NCBI GenBank assembly: GCA_007123455.1
Contig: SKKZ01000215.1
Location: 1 to 12,646 of the forward strand
From: Coriobacteriia bacterium
GTDB lineage: Bacteria; Actinomycetota; Coriobacteriia; Anaerosomatales; SLCP01
DNA: 12,646 nucleotides
Reading direction: 5' to 3'
This document shows, one piece after another, positions 6,449-12,646 of the stretch. How positions within the stretch are numbered: position 1 is the stretch's first letter; each line of letters begins with the position of its first letter. The notes below the pieces were generated by a model, which saw only the letters and a list, made by a program, of their open reading frames with translations, was not told the DNA's origin and did not search any database. The translations under genes were made by a program, and so were the position numbers.

Positions 6449-6531
6449 TGTGGGGAGAGTTGTGGAAGGTTTGGGGAGGAGCAGGGGAGTACTCGAGGAT
6501 ATTGTGGACCGGCTCTGATGGGTGTGGAACC
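6449..6531 (-). promoter_or_regulatory. Four degenerate DnaA boxes downstream of dnaA
   Basis: On the minus strand the boxes read CTCCCCACA (6449-6457), CCTTCCACA (6461-6469), CGGTCCACA (6503-6511) and GGTTCCACA (6523-6531). All keep the CCACA core in the same orientation but differ from consensus in the first bases, so they are likely lower-affinity sites. Confidence 0.55.
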
Positions 6532-6606
6532 GGTGGATGAGGAGTAACACTTCCACCACAAGTTCTCTACAGTAGATACGCCCGCCCTATTGAGGGATAA
6601 CAAGCG

Positions 6607-6646
6607 GTATCCACAGAGTCCACAGCCCTTATTACTGTTACTGCTA
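6607..6646 (+). promoter_or_regulatory. Putative origin unwinding element: DnaA boxes, GC spacer, DnaA-trios
   Basis: GTATCCACA (6607-6615) and the weaker GAGTCCACA (6616-6624) are followed by a short GCCC spacer and then TTATTACTGTTACTGCTA (6629-6646). On the complementary strand, read 3' to 5', this is AAT-AAT-GAC-AAT-GAC-GAT. Every triplet has the conserved central A of DnaA-trios. The order of box, GC-rich spacer and trios matches the basal unwinding system described for B. subtilis. It ends 30 bp before the dnaN start. Confidence 0.7.
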
Positions 6647-6676
6647 GCCATGTATACAAAGAAAGGAACAGAAGAG

Positions 6677-7783
6677 ATGAAGCTGACAGTCGCCAGGGGT
6701 GAGCTTTTCGAAGCCCTCTCCGTAGTGAGCAGAGGGCTCTCGTCCCGTTCGACCCTCCCGATACTCTCGGGAATCCTTGTGTCAGCTTCTCCGGAGGGAA
6801 CCGTGACTCTTCAGGCAACAGATCTCGAAGTGTCAGTGCGCAGGAGCCTCCCTCTCGTGTCGGTCGAACGAAAGGGAACGATAGTCATACCGGGCAAGCT
6901 CTTCACCGACATAGTCAGATCGCTACCTGAAGCAGCTGTCACTCTTTCGGTCGAAGGGGAGACCCTTTCCATCTCATGCCTGCAGTCGTCGTTCGCGGTG
7001 AGGACACTGCCGGCCGAAGACTTCCCGCGGTTTCCGGAAGTCGAGCCCGATAAGACGATCTCGCTCCCCGCGTCCCGGATATCGGAGATCGTCAAACATG
7101 TGTCTAAGGCTGTGAGCAGGGACGAGACAAGACCCGTTCTCACCGGGATACTGCTTTCCGTTGAGGGAAGCACGGTGAAGATGGTGTCCACGGATTCGTA
7201 TCGCCTGGCAGTCAAAGAATCGCTGATTGAAGACGGCTCACTCGAAGACGTCCAGGTGGTGGTCCCGGGAAAGGTGATGGATGAGGTCTCACGCCTGGCT
7301 CCTGATTCAGAAGAGGTCACCCTCGGAGTGAGCGATAACCAGGCAGTGTTCATGTTCGGGACGACGGAGTTTGTTGCGCGGAGGATAGAAGGAACCTTTC
7401 CGAACTATCGGCAACTCATCCCGAAGGAATCCGAGACCACGGTCAGGGTCTCCCGGGAAGAGGTGCTCGCTGCGGTCAAGAGAGTGTCTCTTCTTGCACA
7501 ACACAACACACCCCTGCGACTGACGGTCAACTCCGAGGATCAGACCCTCAGTCTGTCGGCGACGACGCATGATGTAGGAGATGCCTCCGAGGACTTGATG
7601 GTCAAGGTCGAGGGGCCGGATGTGGAAATCGCATTCAACCACTCGTTCTTGTTGGATGGGCTGCTGGTGGCAGAGGGCGACGAAGTAGTGATCAGCATCG
7701 TGAGCCCGTTGAAACCCGGAGTTATCACCAGCCCGCAGGACGACGGCTTCCTATACCTGTTGATGCCCGTGAGGCTCGGATAG
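6677..7783 (+). CDS. dnaN: DNA polymerase III subunit beta (sliding clamp)
   Basis: DnaN forms the ring-shaped homodimer that tethers DNA polymerase III and many repair proteins to DNA. From the ATG at 6677 it has 368 residues, the typical length, beginning MKLTVARGELFEALSVVSRG. An in-frame ATG at 6650 would add nine residues but begins almost on the trio element and is not needed by the fold. Three clamp domains of about 120 residues are present. Recognisable segments are RSTLPILSGILV in domain 1, SRDETRPVLTGILL and DSYRLAV in domain 2, EGTFPNYRQLIP at the start of domain 3, and the C-terminal FLYLLMPVRLG, which forms part of the protein-binding pocket. It is followed after 7 bp by recF. Confidence 0.98.
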   Translation: MKLTVARGELFEALSVVSRGLSSRSTLPILSGILVSASPEGTVTLQATDLEVSVRRSLPLVSVERKGTIVIPGKLFTDIVRSLPEAAVTLSVEGETLSISCLQSSFAVRTLPAEDFPRFPEVEPDKTISLPASRISEIVKHVSKAVSRDETRPVLTGILLSVEGSTVKMVSTDSYRLAVKESLIEDGSLEDVQVVVPGKVMDEVSRLAPDSEEVTLGVSDNQAVFMFGTTEFVARRIEGTFPNYRQLIPKESETTVRVSREEVLAAVKRVSLLAQHNTPLRLTVNSEDQTLSLSATTHDVGDASEDLMVKVEGPDVEIAFNHSFLLDGLLVAEGDEVVISIVSPLKPGVITSPQDDGFLYLLMPVRLG

Positions 7784-7790
7784 GATCATC

Positions 7791-8906
7791 TTGGCGGAGC
7801 TCCGGGTCGAAACGGTCTCTTTGGCCGGGTTCCGCAACCACGAGATGTGGACATCGGACCTCAGCCCGCGCCTTACGGTGCTCGTAGGGGCCAATGCAGC
7901 AGGCAAGACGAACATCCTGGAAGCGCTGATGGTGGCCGTAACGGGCACGTCCTTCCGCTCGTTCTCCTGGGACGACCTGATCAAACGCGGCGCAGACCGT
8001 GCCGACGTATCGATCAAAGCAGTTCGTGACGGTGTTCCTCTCGACCTTAAGATGAGTATCGAGAAGACGGGGACCCGCGAGTTCTTATTGAACGGGCGTA
8101 GGCGAAAGAGTGCGGCCGAAGTGACGGACAGAGTGCCGGTCGTCGCGTTCGTGCCGGAAGACCTCTCACTTTCCAAGGGAGCATCCGAGATAAGGCGAGC
8201 ATCCCTGGATGCTTTGGGAGACCGGCTCTCCCGTGCGTACGCTGCTCTTCGCCTCGAGTACTCACGACTCGTGAAACAGCGCAACGCCCTGCTGAAGAGC
8301 GGAGCTCCGGAGAGTCAATTAAGCCCGTGGGACGAGATGGTGGCCACCGTCGGCGCAGCCCTCACCCTCCACAGAGTACGGCTGTTGATGAGGATGGAGC
8401 AGCCCGCCCGCGAAGCGTATCGACGCGTCGGCCACGGTGAGGAACTCTCCGTGGCGTACCAAGCCTCATGGAAGCGGGCCGAGGCCGGAGCAGAAGACAT
8501 AGCCGGGATGAAGAGGGAGCATATAGCAGATACCATCATGGCCGAGCTGCGTGAAGGGCGGGAAAAGGAGCGGGAGCGAGGAATCACCCGGGTGGGGCCC
8601 CACCGGGATGACGTGGTGTTCTCTATCGCAGGCTATCCGGCACGGGGATCCGCATCGCAAGGACAGCATCGCACAGTGGCACTTGCGTGGAAGATGGCCG
8701 AAGTCGCGGTGGTGCACGAGGTGGCCGGGGTGCGCCCGCTGCTTCTGTTAGATGACGTGATGTCCGAACTCGACTCGACCCGGCGAACCGAACTGTCAGC
8801 CTTCATCCTCGAGGGCTCGCAGGCGATCATCACGACCACCAACCCGGCTTACTTCGGCGACAATCTTCTCGAGGAGTCCCTGGTGGTGAGAATCGGTGAG
8901 GAGTGA
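7791..8906 (+). CDS. recF: DNA replication and repair protein RecF
   Basis: RecF is an SMC/ABC-like ATPase that, with RecO and RecR, loads RecA at single-stranded gaps. The 371-residue protein has Walker A GANAAGKTN at 33-41, the ABC signature SQGQHR at 289-294, and Walker B LLLLDDVMSELD with D321-D322 and the following D-loop. The conserved GITRVGPHRDDV segment lies in between. The start is TTG at 7791, since no ATG or GTG fits the N-terminal LRVETVSLAGFRN strand, and GGATAGGAT overlaps the dnaN stop as ribosome-binding site. The dnaN-recF spacing of 7 bp implies one operon. The 3' end probably overlaps the next gene by 11 bp. Confidence 0.97.
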   Translation: MAELRVETVSLAGFRNHEMWTSDLSPRLTVLVGANAAGKTNILEALMVAVTGTSFRSFSWDDLIKRGADRADVSIKAVRDGVPLDLKMSIEKTGTREFLLNGRRRKSAAEVTDRVPVVAFVPEDLSLSKGASEIRRASLDALGDRLSRAYAALRLEYSRLVKQRNALLKSGAPESQLSPWDEMVATVGAALTLHRVRLLMRMEQPAREAYRRVGHGEELSVAYQASWKRAEAGAEDIAGMKREHIADTIMAELREGREKERERGITRVGPHRDDVVFSIAGYPARGSASQGQHRTVALAWKMAEVAVVHEVAGVRPLLLLDDVMSELDSTRRTELSAFILEGSQAIITTTNPAYFGDNLLEESLVVRIGEE

Positions 8907-9471
8907 GCGTTCCGGGCGGATGGTCCGCCTGGGAGATGTAGTGCGCTCGATCGTGCGGACTTCGGATCGCAGCGGGGGTCTGCTGCAAGCCCGGGCGACC
9001 GAGGCCTGGAGCGAGGTCGTGGGGCCGCAGATCGAAAGTCATACCCTTGGCATGAAGATGCGCGGACGGGAACTCGAGGTGCATGTTGATTCTCACGCAT
9101 GGGCGGCGCAGCTAAGCCTGCTCGCCGAGGACCTGAGGGAGCGCGTCAATTCAGCTATCGGTGAGGAATCGGTAGGAAGCATACGATTCACTGTCTCTCG
9201 AGCGGTAGGAGATGAACGTGCGGCGCGGAAGGCCGAGGCTAGATCCCAGCGGCGATATGGAGGAGAGCGGATCGACCCGGTGCCGTTGACGGAACAGGAG
9301 CTCCGCGAGATCGAAGAGGCGGCCGCCTCCATCGATAACGATGAGCTCAGGGCAGCGGCTATTCGAGCTCAGATACGCGACATAGAGGTGAAAAAGGGTA
9401 GGGCGGCACGCAAAACGCCACAGGGCTCGGCTGAGGGCTCCACAGGGCGCAAGAAACCCTTCCTACCCTAG
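8896..9471 (+). CDS. dciA: DciA-type helicase loader (DUF721), with charged C-terminal tail
   Basis: DciA proteins are the helicase-operator proteins of bacteria that lack DnaC/DnaI, and interact with DnaB. The mycobacterial homologue occupies the same place between recF and gyrB. Residues about 9-105 match the DUF721 pattern: RLGDVVRSIVRT, then LLQARATEAWSEVVGPQIESHT, REL/EVHVDSHAWAAQLSLL, and the closing IRFTVSR. The rest (about 105-191) is strongly charged and probably disordered, with a short helical TEQELREIEEAAASI stretch. The GTG at 8896 overlaps recF by 11 bp. An ATG at 8920 would remove eight residues and is equally compatible with the domain, since neither has a strong ribosome-binding site. 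The symbol is assigned by family and position. Confidence 0.85.
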   Translation: MRSERSGRMVRLGDVVRSIVRTSDRSGGLLQARATEAWSEVVGPQIESHTLGMKMRGRELEVHVDSHAWAAQLSLLAEDLRERVNSAIGEESVGSIRFTVSRAVGDERAARKAEARSQRRYGGERIDPVPLTEQELREIEEAAASIDNDELRAAAIRAQIRDIEVKKGRAARKTPQGSAEGSTGRKKPFLP

Positions 9472-9477
9472 TCATTG

Positions 9478-9486
9478 TGTTAGAAT
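9478..9486 (+). promoter_or_regulatory. Possible extended -10 promoter element before gyrB
   Basis: TGTTAGAAT resembles an extended -10 (TG-N-TATAAT, one mismatch in the hexamer) in the 89-bp gap between dciA and gyrB. No recognisable -35 lies at the right distance. It would give gyrB a leader of about 70 nt. This is weak evidence. Confidence 0.3.
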
Positions 9487-9560
9487 CCGAGGGAGGACCA
9501 CAACATGTCGTGGTCGATTCCCCGATGCTCCGGCGACAAGCGCTGCGTGAAGGAGTCGGT

Positions 9561-11468
9561 GTGCCCGAACAGACATACTCAGGAAAAGATATACAGGTAC
9601 TTGAAGGGCTCGAAGCCGTACGTAAGCGGCCGAGCATGTACATCGGTTCGACCGGCCCCAAAGGCCTCCACCATCTGGTCTACGAGGTCGTCGATAACTC
9701 GGTCGACGAGGCTCTGGCGGGATACTGCACCGCCATCGACATCGCGATTCGCCCCGACGGCTCGGTGACCGTCACCGACAACGGCCGCGGCATTCCCGTC
9801 GACAAGGTCCCCAAGCACCGGAAGCCCGCGGTCGAAGTCGTCCTGACGGTCCTTCATGCCGGCGGGAAGTTCGGCGGCGACGGCTATAAGGTCTCCGGAG
9901 GACTCCACGGGGTCGGTGTCTCGGTTGTCAACGCTCTGTCCAGGAGACTCGAGGTCGAGGTCAAGCGTGACGGCAAGATCTGGACCCAGTCATACGAGTA
10001 CGGCAAGCCGAAAGCCGACCTTTCGGCGACGGGGCGCACGAAGGCGAGTGGGACGAGTATCACGTTCTGGCCCGATCCGGACATTTTCGAGACCGTTGAT
10101 GTCGACTTCGAGACGATTTCCACGCGGATGCGCGAGACGGCATTCCTGAACAAGAATCTCCGGATCGCGCTTGTCGACGAGCGTGAGCTGGAGCCGCGGC
10201 GCGAGGAGTTCCGTTACGCCGGTGGCATCATCGACTTCGTGAAGTACCTTAATGAGTCCAAGGACACTGTCCACAACAAGGTCATCTTCTTCGAGACCGA
10301 GGGAGAAGAGGGCCATGCCGAGGTTGCCATGCAGTGGAACACCGGCTACTCGGATTCGGTACTTGCCTTCGCGAACAACATCAACACCCACGAAGGCGGC
10401 ACACACCTCGAGGGATTCAAGAACGCGCTTACGAGAACGGTCAACGACTACGCGCGTCGCCAGGGAATCCTCAAGGAGAAGGACGACAACCTTTCCGGCG
10501 AGGACATCCGTGAAGGTCTCGTGGCCATCGTCTCGGTCAAGCTGCGCGATCCTCAGTTCGAGGGGCAGACGAAGACGAAGCTCGGCAACACCGAGATGCG
10601 CGGATTCGTTCAGTCGGCGGTGATGCAGGCGCTAGCCGAGTATCTCGAGGAACACCCCAAGCCTGCGCGCTCGATCGTCAACAAGTCCGCCCAGGCGGCC
10701 AAGGCGCGTGCCGCGGCTCGCAAGGCGCGTGAGCTCACTCGACGCAAAGGGCTCCTGGAGTCGTCGACGTTGCCCGGAAAGCTCGCGGATTGCTCGGTGC
10801 GCGACCCCGAACTCACTGAGATATACCTCGTGGAGGGTGACTCCGCAGGCGGCAGCGCCAAGCAGGCGCGCGACCGCTCCTTCCAGGCCATACTGCCTCT
10901 GAAGGGCAAGATTCTCAACGTCGAGAAGGCCGGCATCAACCGGGCCCTCTCATCGGATGAGATACAGGCGATGATCACGGCGCTCGGAACGAGCATCGCC
11001 GAGGAATTCGACTTGACCCAGGCCCGATACCATAAGGCGATCATCATGACCGACGCCGATGTGGACGGCGCACACATCCGCTGCCTGATCCTGACTTTCT
11101 TCTACCGCTATATGCGCGAGATGATCGAGGCGGGATACGTGTATATCGCGCAGCCCCCACTGTTCAAGATCAGTGTCGGCAAGAAGCACGAGTACGCCTA
11201 CACCGAGAAGCAGCTCCAGCAGATTCTTGCCAAACTACCCGAGAACGCCAAGTACAGTCTTCAGCGCTACAAGGGCCTCGGTGAGATGAACCCCGAGCAG
11301 CTCTGGGATACGACCATGGATCCGGGTCGGCGTACGCTGATGCAGGTCACTGTCGACGACGCGCTCGGCGCCGAGAAGTCGTTCGTCGATCTGATGGGCG
11401 ATCAGGTCGAGCCGAGGCGGGACTTCATCCAGAGGCACGCCAAAGACGTGCGCTTCCTGGACATCTAG
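9561..11468 (+). CDS. gyrB: DNA gyrase subunit B
   Basis: GyrB is the ATPase subunit of the type IIA topoisomerase that introduces negative supercoils. The GTG at 9561 gives 635 residues and has a strong AAGGAG about 5 bp upstream. The frame is open farther upstream, but those residues do not belong to the family. The GHKL ATPase region includes YEVVDNSVDEAL with catalytic E42, DNGRGIP at 73-79 and GGLHGVG at 113-119. The transducer domain is followed by the TOPRIM domain with EGDSAGG at 425-431 and the metal-binding DADVDGAHIR at 498-507. The C-terminal segment includes YKGLGEMNPEQLWDTTM. The length matches short Gram-positive-type GyrB and lacks the large insertion of E. coli GyrB. It is co-oriented with gyrA, with one small gene between them. 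Confidence 0.98.
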   Translation: MPEQTYSGKDIQVLEGLEAVRKRPSMYIGSTGPKGLHHLVYEVVDNSVDEALAGYCTAIDIAIRPDGSVTVTDNGRGIPVDKVPKHRKPAVEVVLTVLHAGGKFGGDGYKVSGGLHGVGVSVVNALSRRLEVEVKRDGKIWTQSYEYGKPKADLSATGRTKASGTSITFWPDPDIFETVDVDFETISTRMRETAFLNKNLRIALVDERELEPRREEFRYAGGIIDFVKYLNESKDTVHNKVIFFETEGEEGHAEVAMQWNTGYSDSVLAFANNINTHEGGTHLEGFKNALTRTVNDYARRQGILKEKDDNLSGEDIREGLVAIVSVKLRDPQFEGQTKTKLGNTEMRGFVQSAVMQALAEYLEEHPKPARSIVNKSAQAAKARAAARKARELTRRKGLLESSTLPGKLADCSVRDPELTEIYLVEGDSAGGSAKQARDRSFQAILPLKGKILNVEKAGINRALSSDEIQAMITALGTSIAEEFDLTQARYHKAIIMTDADVDGAHIRCLILTFFYRYMREMIEAGYVYIAQPPLFKISVGKKHEYAYTEKQLQQILAKLPENAKYSLQRYKGLGEMNPEQLWDTTMDPGRRTLMQVTVDDALGAEKSFVDLMGDQVEPRRDFIQRHAKDVRFLDI

Positions 11469-11489
11469 TGCTGAGTGAACGGATGAGTG

Positions 11490-11957
11490 ATGGCGCAGGG
11501 GCCGAACAGGCGGGAACCGAGAAGTTTCGAACCTCCGCCGTGGGAACTCGAGCAGTTCGAGCGTTTGGAGCGGGAGCGCTCACGAAGGGAGCAGGAGGCG
11601 GCACCCGAGCCCGTCACGGTTCCGGTGCCGGAGCCGGCAGGGGAGTCAACGGTGTCGGCAGGCTCCGTGCCCGACGAAGCGGATCCGGCCGAGTTGGACG
11701 CGATGTTCCTGGCCCTGAAAGCAGAGGAGCCCCCGGCCATGGAGGGGGCGTGGAAGTTCGGACTGGTCTCGGCGGCACTGGTCGGATTCATCGGCCTGAT
11801 GCTCGTCGTCTGGGGGGCCGTAGCGCTTGCCCGGACAGTCGGAAGCGGCCCCGCCGGAGTCATGGGTGCGATGATCATGAGCGTCATGGGATCGATGTTC
11901 GTGGCGCTCGCCGCATGGGTGGGCGTGCGCAGTCTCAAGCAGCGAGGAGTGCTCTAA
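11490..11957 (+). CDS. Small two-helix membrane protein of unknown function between gyrB and gyrA
   Basis: No family is recognised. The ATG at 11490 (GGA about 6 bp upstream; GTG at 11487 is an alternative) gives 155 residues. Residues 1-80 are charged and Pro-rich, with SFEPPPWELEQFERLERER at about 12-30 suggesting a short amphipathic helix, followed by an acidic stretch with PDEADPAELD. Two hydrophobic segments follow at about 89-114 and 122-146, with a short GSGP turn between them, and a basic KQR tail. This predicts a membrane protein with a long cytoplasmic N-terminal region. The gene starts 21 bp after gyrB, and its TAA is immediately followed by the gyrA GTG. Genomic position parallels the membrane protein genes found beside gyrA in other actinobacteria, but homology to them is not shown here. 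A dense competing frame on the same strand and a long antisense frame look like GC-rich shadows. Confidence 0.8.
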   Translation: MAQGPNRREPRSFEPPPWELEQFERLERERSRREQEAAPEPVTVPVPEPAGESTVSAGSVPDEADPAELDAMFLALKAEEPPAMEGAWKFGLVSAALVGFIGLMLVVWGAVALARTVGSGPAGVMGAMIMSVMGSMFVALAAWVGVRSLKQRGVL

Positions 11958-12646
11958 GTGATAGATGATATGACGGGTGGCACCGTAATCCCGATAGACA
12001 TCCAGCAGGAGCTCCGCGAGAGCTTCCTCGAATACTCGATGAGCGTGATCGTAGCGCGCGCACTGCCCGACGTACGCGATGGGCTGAAACCGGTCCACCG
12101 GCGCATTCTCTACGCCATGAACGAGTCCGGGCTGACAGCAGGGCGCTCGTACAAGAAGTCCGCATGGACCGTCGGAGAGGTTATCGGTAAGTATCATCCA
12201 CACGGCGACTCCGCGGTGTACGACACGATGGTGCGCATGGCGCAGGACTGGGCCATGCGGGTGCCGCTCGTCGACGGTCACGGCAACTTCGGTTCGGTCG
12301 ACGGTGACTCGGCAGCCGCTATGCGGTATACGGAGGCCCGGCTCCAGAAGATCGCGATGGACCTCCTGCGCGACCTCGATAAGGACACGGTGGACTTCGG
12401 GCCGAACTACGATGAGTCCTTGCTCGAGCCGATCGTCTTGCCGGGCCGCTATCCGAACCTCCTGGTGAACGGCTCGGCAGGTATCGCAGTCGGCATGGCC
12501 ACCAACATCCCGCCGCACAATCTCGGCGAGGTCATCGATGCCACCACTATGATGATCGACAACCCCGAAGTGACGGTCGAGGAACTCATGACCGTCCTGC
12601 CGGGTCCCGACTTCCCGACCGGCGGCTTCATCATGGGCATGGAGGG
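11958..12646 (+). CDS. gyrA: DNA gyrase subunit A, 3' end beyond the window
   Basis: GyrA is the DNA-cleaving subunit of gyrase. The 229 complete codons visible cover the N-terminal winged-helix and start of the tower domain. The GTG at 11958 directly abuts the preceding TAA and has GAGGAG 8 bp upstream. An in-frame ATG at 11970 is too far from it. Recognisable segments are SFLEYSMSVIVARALPDVRDGLKPVHRR, KYHPHGDSAVYDTMVRMAQ, the catalytic tyrosine Y124 in AMRYTEARL, and LLVNGSAGIAVGMATNIPPHN. In the quinolone-determining region the serine and aspartate equivalent to E. coli S83 and D87 are present (S85, D89). The gene is cut off by the right edge, so the C-terminal beta-pinwheel is not seen. 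Confidence 0.97.
   Translation, partial: MIDDMTGGTVIPIDIQQELRESFLEYSMSVIVARALPDVRDGLKPVHRRILYAMNESGLTAGRSYKKSAWTVGEVIGKYHPHGDSAVYDTMVRMAQDWAMRVPLVDGHGNFGSVDGDSAAAMRYTEARLQKIAMDLLRDLDKDTVDFGPNYDESLLEPIVLPGRYPNLLVNGSAGIAVGMATNIPPHNLGEVIDATTMMIDNPEVTVEELMTVLPGPDFPTGGFIMGME

Larger units (their letters stand above)
6442..6676. other. oriC, downstream part (dnaA-dnaN intergenic region)
   Basis: These 235 bp between dnaA and dnaN hold a second group of degenerate DnaA boxes. Minus-oriented TGTGG cores start at 6449, 6461, 6503 and 6523, and plus-oriented TCCACA cores end at 6615 and 6624. The right end carries a DnaA-trio-like run followed by the AT-richer segment TGTATACAAAGAAAG. Together with the upstream cluster this makes a bipartite origin flanking dnaA, as in Bacillus subtilis and others. 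No terminator was seen, so dnaA and dnaN may be co-transcribed or dnaN may have its own promoter here. Confidence 0.75.

Noticed and set aside
11468..11968. Plus-strand frame of 166 codons overlapping the small membrane protein
   Set aside because: Its Gly/Arg/Ala-rich low-complexity translation has no hydrophobic segments. The other frame has a better start and clear membrane helices.
11646..12518. Minus-strand frame of 290 codons across the small membrane protein and gyrA
   Set aside because: It is a shadow of gyrA, which is unmistakable. His/Arg-rich translation is typical of antisense frames.
1..12646. Mobile elements, CRISPR arrays, defence genes, tRNA or rRNA
   Set aside because: No transposase, integrase, spaced direct repeats, attachment-site duplications or RNA gene signatures were seen. 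Gene content is core.

Overview
This window is the chromosomal replication-origin region of a bacterium, most likely an actinobacterial lineage and possibly near the Coriobacteriia. That placement is an inference from moderately high GC, frequent GTG/TTG starts, TTGTCCACA-type DnaA boxes, a short GyrB without the proteobacterial insertion, and a DciA (DUF721) gene between recF and gyrB. No rRNA, tRNA, CRISPR array, insertion sequence or other mobile element was seen. The content is core genome throughout.

Layout: two divergent gene blocks face away from one intergenic region. The left block is on the minus strand: rpmH, rnpA, yidD, yidC, jag (3475 down to 1200). It is closed by a 14-bp-stem hairpin terminator at 1120-1151. 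About 500 bp without a convincing gene follows, then a pair of ParB-binding parS palindromes (609-624 and 674-689), then rsmG, whose 3' end is cut off by the left edge of the window. The rpmH promoter is a textbook TTGACA-N18-TATAAT on the minus strand at 3522-3551.

The intergenic region 3552-4189 holds a cluster of DnaA boxes. Rightwards on the plus strand come an unusual GHKL-ATPase/winged-helix protein gene (4190-5041), dnaA overlapping or abutting it (5059-6441), a second DnaA-box cluster (6449-6624), and what looks like a DnaA-trio unwinding element (6629-6646) directly before dnaN. These are followed by dnaN, recF, dciA, gyrB, a small two-helix membrane protein gene, and gyrA, which runs off the right edge.

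The genes supply initiation (DnaA, oriC), helicase loading (DciA), the sliding clamp (DnaN), gap repair (RecF), supercoil control (GyrB/GyrA) and origin segregation (parS). The left block supplies ribosome and tRNA maturation (L34, RnpA, RsmG) and membrane protein insertion (YidC, YidD) with the RNA-binding Jag/KhpB. All genes are co-directional with replication leaving the origin. The most unusual element is the ATPase-HTH gene lying between the upstream DnaA boxes and dnaA, which is a good candidate for an uncharacterised regulator of dnaA or of origin firing.
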